NCBI GenBank assembly: GCA_036365145.1
Contig: JAEOAD010000001.1
Span: 101,777,501-101,841,500 of the forward strand
Direction of reading: 5' to 3'
Length of the DNA stretch: 64,000 bases
From: Orientallactaga sibirica
Taxonomy: Eukaryota; Chordata; Mammalia; Rodentia; Dipodidae
This document shows positions 61,837-64,000 of this stretch, one piece after another. A program made the translations under genes and the position numbers. Position 1 is the first letter of the stretch. Every line of letters begins with the position of its first letter. Below the pieces are notes generated by a model that was not told the origin of the DNA, did not search any database, and worked only from the letters and a program-made list of their open reading frames with translations.

Positions 61837-62001
61837 GCCGGGCGTGGCGGTGCACGTCTTTAATCCCAGCATTTGGGAGGCAGAGGTAGGAGGATCGCTA
61901 TGAGTTCGAGGCCACCTTGAGACTACATAGTGAATTCCAGGTCAGCCTGGGCTAAAATGAGACCCTACCTCGAAAAACCAATAAATAAATAAATAAATAA
62001 A
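61837..62001 (+). mobile_element. B1 SINE, young
   Basis: GCCGGGCGTGGCGGTGCACG, GTAGGAGGATCGCTATGAGT and ACCCTACCTCGAAAAACC with an (AAAT)n tail. Five or more CpGs are intact. Confidence 0.94.
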
Positions 62002-62030
62002 ATTGAATTTTTTAAATTTTGCTGACTTTT

Positions 62031-62119
62031 GACTTTTTTTTTTTTAAGGTAGGGTCTTGCTCTAGCCCAGGTTGACCTGGAATTCACCATGTAGTCTCAG
62101 AGTGACCTTGAACTCACAA
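62031..62119 (-). mobile_element. B1 SINE, antisense, 5'-truncated
   Basis: TTTTTAAGGTAGGGTCTTGC, CAGGTTGACCTGGAATTCAC and GACCTTGAACTCAC. It stops before the 'cctcctacctctgcc' region. TGCTGACTTTT and TGCTGATTTTT flank it. Confidence 0.88.
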
Positions 62120-62124
62120 CCTGC

Positions 62125-62500
62125 TGATTTTTCAACTGCCACTGAAATAACATTATTCTAAAATTATTTTAGATGTTATATTTTTATAAATGACATTGTG
62201 ATTTTTACAACATATGCCTATACATTGAAATCTGCCAGTAATATATTTTCTAATATTGAGTGCTAATGTTAGAAAATATAGTAGAAATTCTAGGTATACT
62301 TACAGGTGTTGGTAGGACTGGAATCTATTTCTCACAATGGCCTAAATGCATTTTACATTATTATTCTTTCATTCTTGTACTAAGTACTCAATAGTCCCCC
62401 CATGGTTATTTAATACAGCGATTGGAAATTAAATATTAACACAAGTTGCTGATCAGTCATTTTCAGGACACATGGCTTTATTTTTGCATTAACCCCAATA
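62125..62500. other. AT-rich upstream flank, no repeat
   Basis: Sequence immediately upstream of the CpG-rich segment. No SINE lies between 62120 and the window end, unlike the rest of the window. Confidence 0.5.
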
Positions 62501-62514
62501 TTCTGAGCAAGCAG

Positions 62515-62770
62515 GGCTCTTTAAAAGGAGTGCTTCCTGCATTTGATGGACTCACTCAAAACTCGGTGCCTCGTTCCTCAGTCACCCAGTGAATTTTAAC
62601 CTTGACCTCCCCACAGCTGTACTGAGTCTTAAGAAAGTCCTAGATTCCGCCCTGATTCTGCCTCTTATGAAGCAATCGTGGAGAGGAAAAACAAAACCCA
62701 TTCCTTTAAGAAAGATTCCGCCTCCTCTCTTCTAAGGCAGCGCCTCATGGTAATTGTGGAGTCTGCACGG
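62515..62770 (+). promoter_or_regulatory. Putative core promoter region
   Basis: TTTAAAAGG (about 62520-62528) is a TATA-like box, but far upstream of the likely start. GATTCCGCC occurs at 62643-62651 and 62714-62722, with a near copy GATTCTGCC at about 62654. TTCCGCC-type sites are common in CpG promoters. The rise in CpG and loss of repeats begin here. Confidence 0.5.
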
Positions 62771-63060
62771 AGTCACACACTTTACTACTCGCTGCTGCCG
62801 CCGCTGCCGCCACCGCCGCGGGTCCGAGGCTGCAGCGGGCTCCGCGCAGCACTGCAGAACCCACGCCTAGGACGCACACACATCCAGTGCCCGCACACGG
62901 GAAGCTTGGATCGTCTGCGGGTAAGCACATCTCTTACCCATTCTGCCCAGGAACCGTGGGAGAGGGAAGGATCGTGGAAGGGACTGCTCATCAGACACGC
63001 TTAAAATGGTTATGCGAATGTGTCTTCCTTTCGCGACGCGGTGGGGTCTAGATTTGTTAC
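62740..63060. promoter_or_regulatory. CpG island core
   Basis: Dense CpGs between about 62765 and 62930 (CTCGCTGCTGCCGCCGCTGC, CCGCCGCGGGTCCGAGG, GGGCTCCGCGCAGCAC), with more at 63030-63045 (TCGCGACGCGG). It is the only such region in the window. Unmethylated promoter islands typically look like this. Confidence 0.8.
62775..62920 (+). other. Probable non-coding first exon (5'UTR) of an unidentified gene
   Basis: GC-rich sequence with a (GCC)n-like stretch (62792-62820, CTGCTGCCGCCGCTGCCGCC) ends at TCGTCTGCGG, directly followed by GTAAGCAC, a strong donor (GT at 62921). The start is a guess. No convincing initiator ATG precedes the donor; the ATGs at 62678 and 62747 are upstream of the presumed start or lack a long in-frame continuation across the donor. 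Transcription would run rightward and exon 2 must lie beyond the window. I do not recognise the gene. Confidence 0.55.
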
Positions 63061-64000
63061 TGGCAGATGTGCAGTGCGGGAGACGATTATCTGGTCTATG
63101 CCCTCAGCACACTTCTTTTCTGGCTATTCTTTTTTTTTTTTTTTAAGCACCTCTTGATGCATGTGAAGCTTTTCATTTTTTTTTTTAAATTTCAAATGCA
63201 AGACAACATCCAGCCACTCCCAACAGATCTCTCAAATACTGCAGATATTTTTAAATGCCAAATAAATTGACAGACTGAGCATTTTCTAAATATCGTTTTC
63301 TCCCCAAGACTAACAAGTCTTCCCCCATGATTGTTTGGGTGTGTTTTTAAATAATAAGGCATGGTTCGATTTTTTTTTTTGAATAAATGGGAGATGATGG
63401 GAGACTAAAATTTCTTTAGCTTCACTCCAGTGCAGAGAGAAAAGGAGAATAAATGAATCACAGTATGTGCCAAGACAAAATTCATTTGCCACATTTTATA
63501 TGTGGGAAGAGGGAACTACATTTTAATTAGCGCATTTTTAGGGAAGAGGGAGGGGACGAAGATGAGGGGGCTGGCGTGAAGTATTTGAGGGGGAAGAGAG
63601 AGGAGTCTGCAGATGAGGAAGGAAAGGAAATGGACTGTCGCCAGTGCCTTGGAGACGACGGGAGATAAGGGTGGGGAATGAAGTTTGCTGTGTGTTCGGG
63701 TGGGGTGAACCCTAGGGACCGTGAATCACTAGAATGGCGCTTCCAGGGGTGTGCTTGTACGTGGACTCGAGTCCGTGGAGGACATCTGTGCGGGAGGGAT
63801 GTGCCAGTCGTGGGTGGCAGAGAAAAGTGTGTGCTGGGAGGTCTATTTCGAGACCAGACTGGGGGTGAGAACCGCGTCGGGAAGGCGGAGTGGGCGGCCG
63901 GGTGTCACCTGTGGAGGGATCCCCGGTCTTGCCAGTGAGTGTCGCAAAGTTTGCCTGGCCTCGGATTAATTTTGAAGGCTGCTGGAGGAGCCTGGACTTT
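62921..64000 (+). other. Putative 5' part of intron 1
   Basis: After the donor the sequence becomes T-rich (63129-63145, 63175-63188), then purine-rich and CpG-bearing (63540-63960: GGGAGGGGACGAAGATGAGG, GGCGGAGTGGGCGGCCGGGT). Donor-like GGGGTGAGA (about 63861) and CCAGTGAGT (about 63932) occur in this second CpG patch, so an alternative first exon is possible. Confidence 0.4.

Noticed and set aside
62678..63004. 108-codon frame through the CpG island as the start of a protein
   Set aside because: It reads through the strong splice donor at 62921, and its ATG lies upstream of the likely transcription start. Its Pro/Arg-rich content is what GC-rich 5'UTR gives in any frame.

Overview
This is about 64 kb of mammalian, almost certainly rodent, genomic DNA. 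Nearly all of it is intergenic or intronic. I find no open reading frame that looks like a protein-coding gene. The longest frames are microsatellite runs (GAAA, GGAA and CCTT give poly-Lys/Arg/Glu/Gly or Phe/Leu/Pro/Ser) or read through old transposons. The organism is inferred from its repeats. About fifty copies belong to one tRNA-derived SINE. Its head resembles B2 (GGCTGGAGAGATGGCTTAGC, with pol III A and B boxes), but its body (GCCAGATGCACAAGGTGG, then TCTGGAGTTCGTTTGCAGTGG) is not that of mouse or rat B2, and it ends in a pyrimidine tract and (AAAT)n. I treat it as the dipodoid (jerboa-type) 'DIP' member of the B2 superfamily. It sits beside B1 (7SL-derived), ID, ID-B1 composite and B4 elements, rodent L1 3' ends and rodent URR1-like hAT elements. 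Jaculus or a relative fits best; the species call is an inference.

Layout. 1-5.9 kb: DIP, B1 and B4 copies around non-repeat sequence and a GA-rich microsatellite. 5.9-8.5 kb: an LTR-like block, an antisense L1 3' end, three DIPs, and a URR1-like element nested in a B4 with a matching 8-9 bp target duplication. 8.5-16.9 kb: sparse ID-B1, B4, B1, MIR and MER5 relics. 16.9-23.3 kb: an L1-rich block with three same-strand L1 3'UTR copies, a further L1 3' end and many SINEs. 23.3-26.2 kb: mostly unique. 26.19-28.84 kb: an apparently perfect 1,322-bp direct tandem duplication. 28.9-45.9 kb: dense SINE clusters, including two places where SINEs inserted serially at one target, a U2 snRNA retropseudogene at 40.9 kb with 13-bp target duplications, and two adjacent URR1-like elements. 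46-53 kb: MIR and L2 relics, a DIP/L1 chimera and an unclassified repeated module. 53-62.2 kb: SINEs, a four-insertion nested stack at 54.6-55.55 kb and a roughly 200-bp (CCTT)n tract. 62.5-64 kb: a CpG-rich promoter-like segment with a probable non-coding first exon and a strong splice donor at 62,920/62,921, the only convincing gene signal. The gene is transcribed rightward and its body lies outside the window; I cannot name it.

Repeat boundaries were read by eye and are usually good to within 5-20 bp. Family names rest on recognised consensus phrases, not on a database search. I found no CRISPR array, operon, tRNA gene or complete mobile-element coding region.
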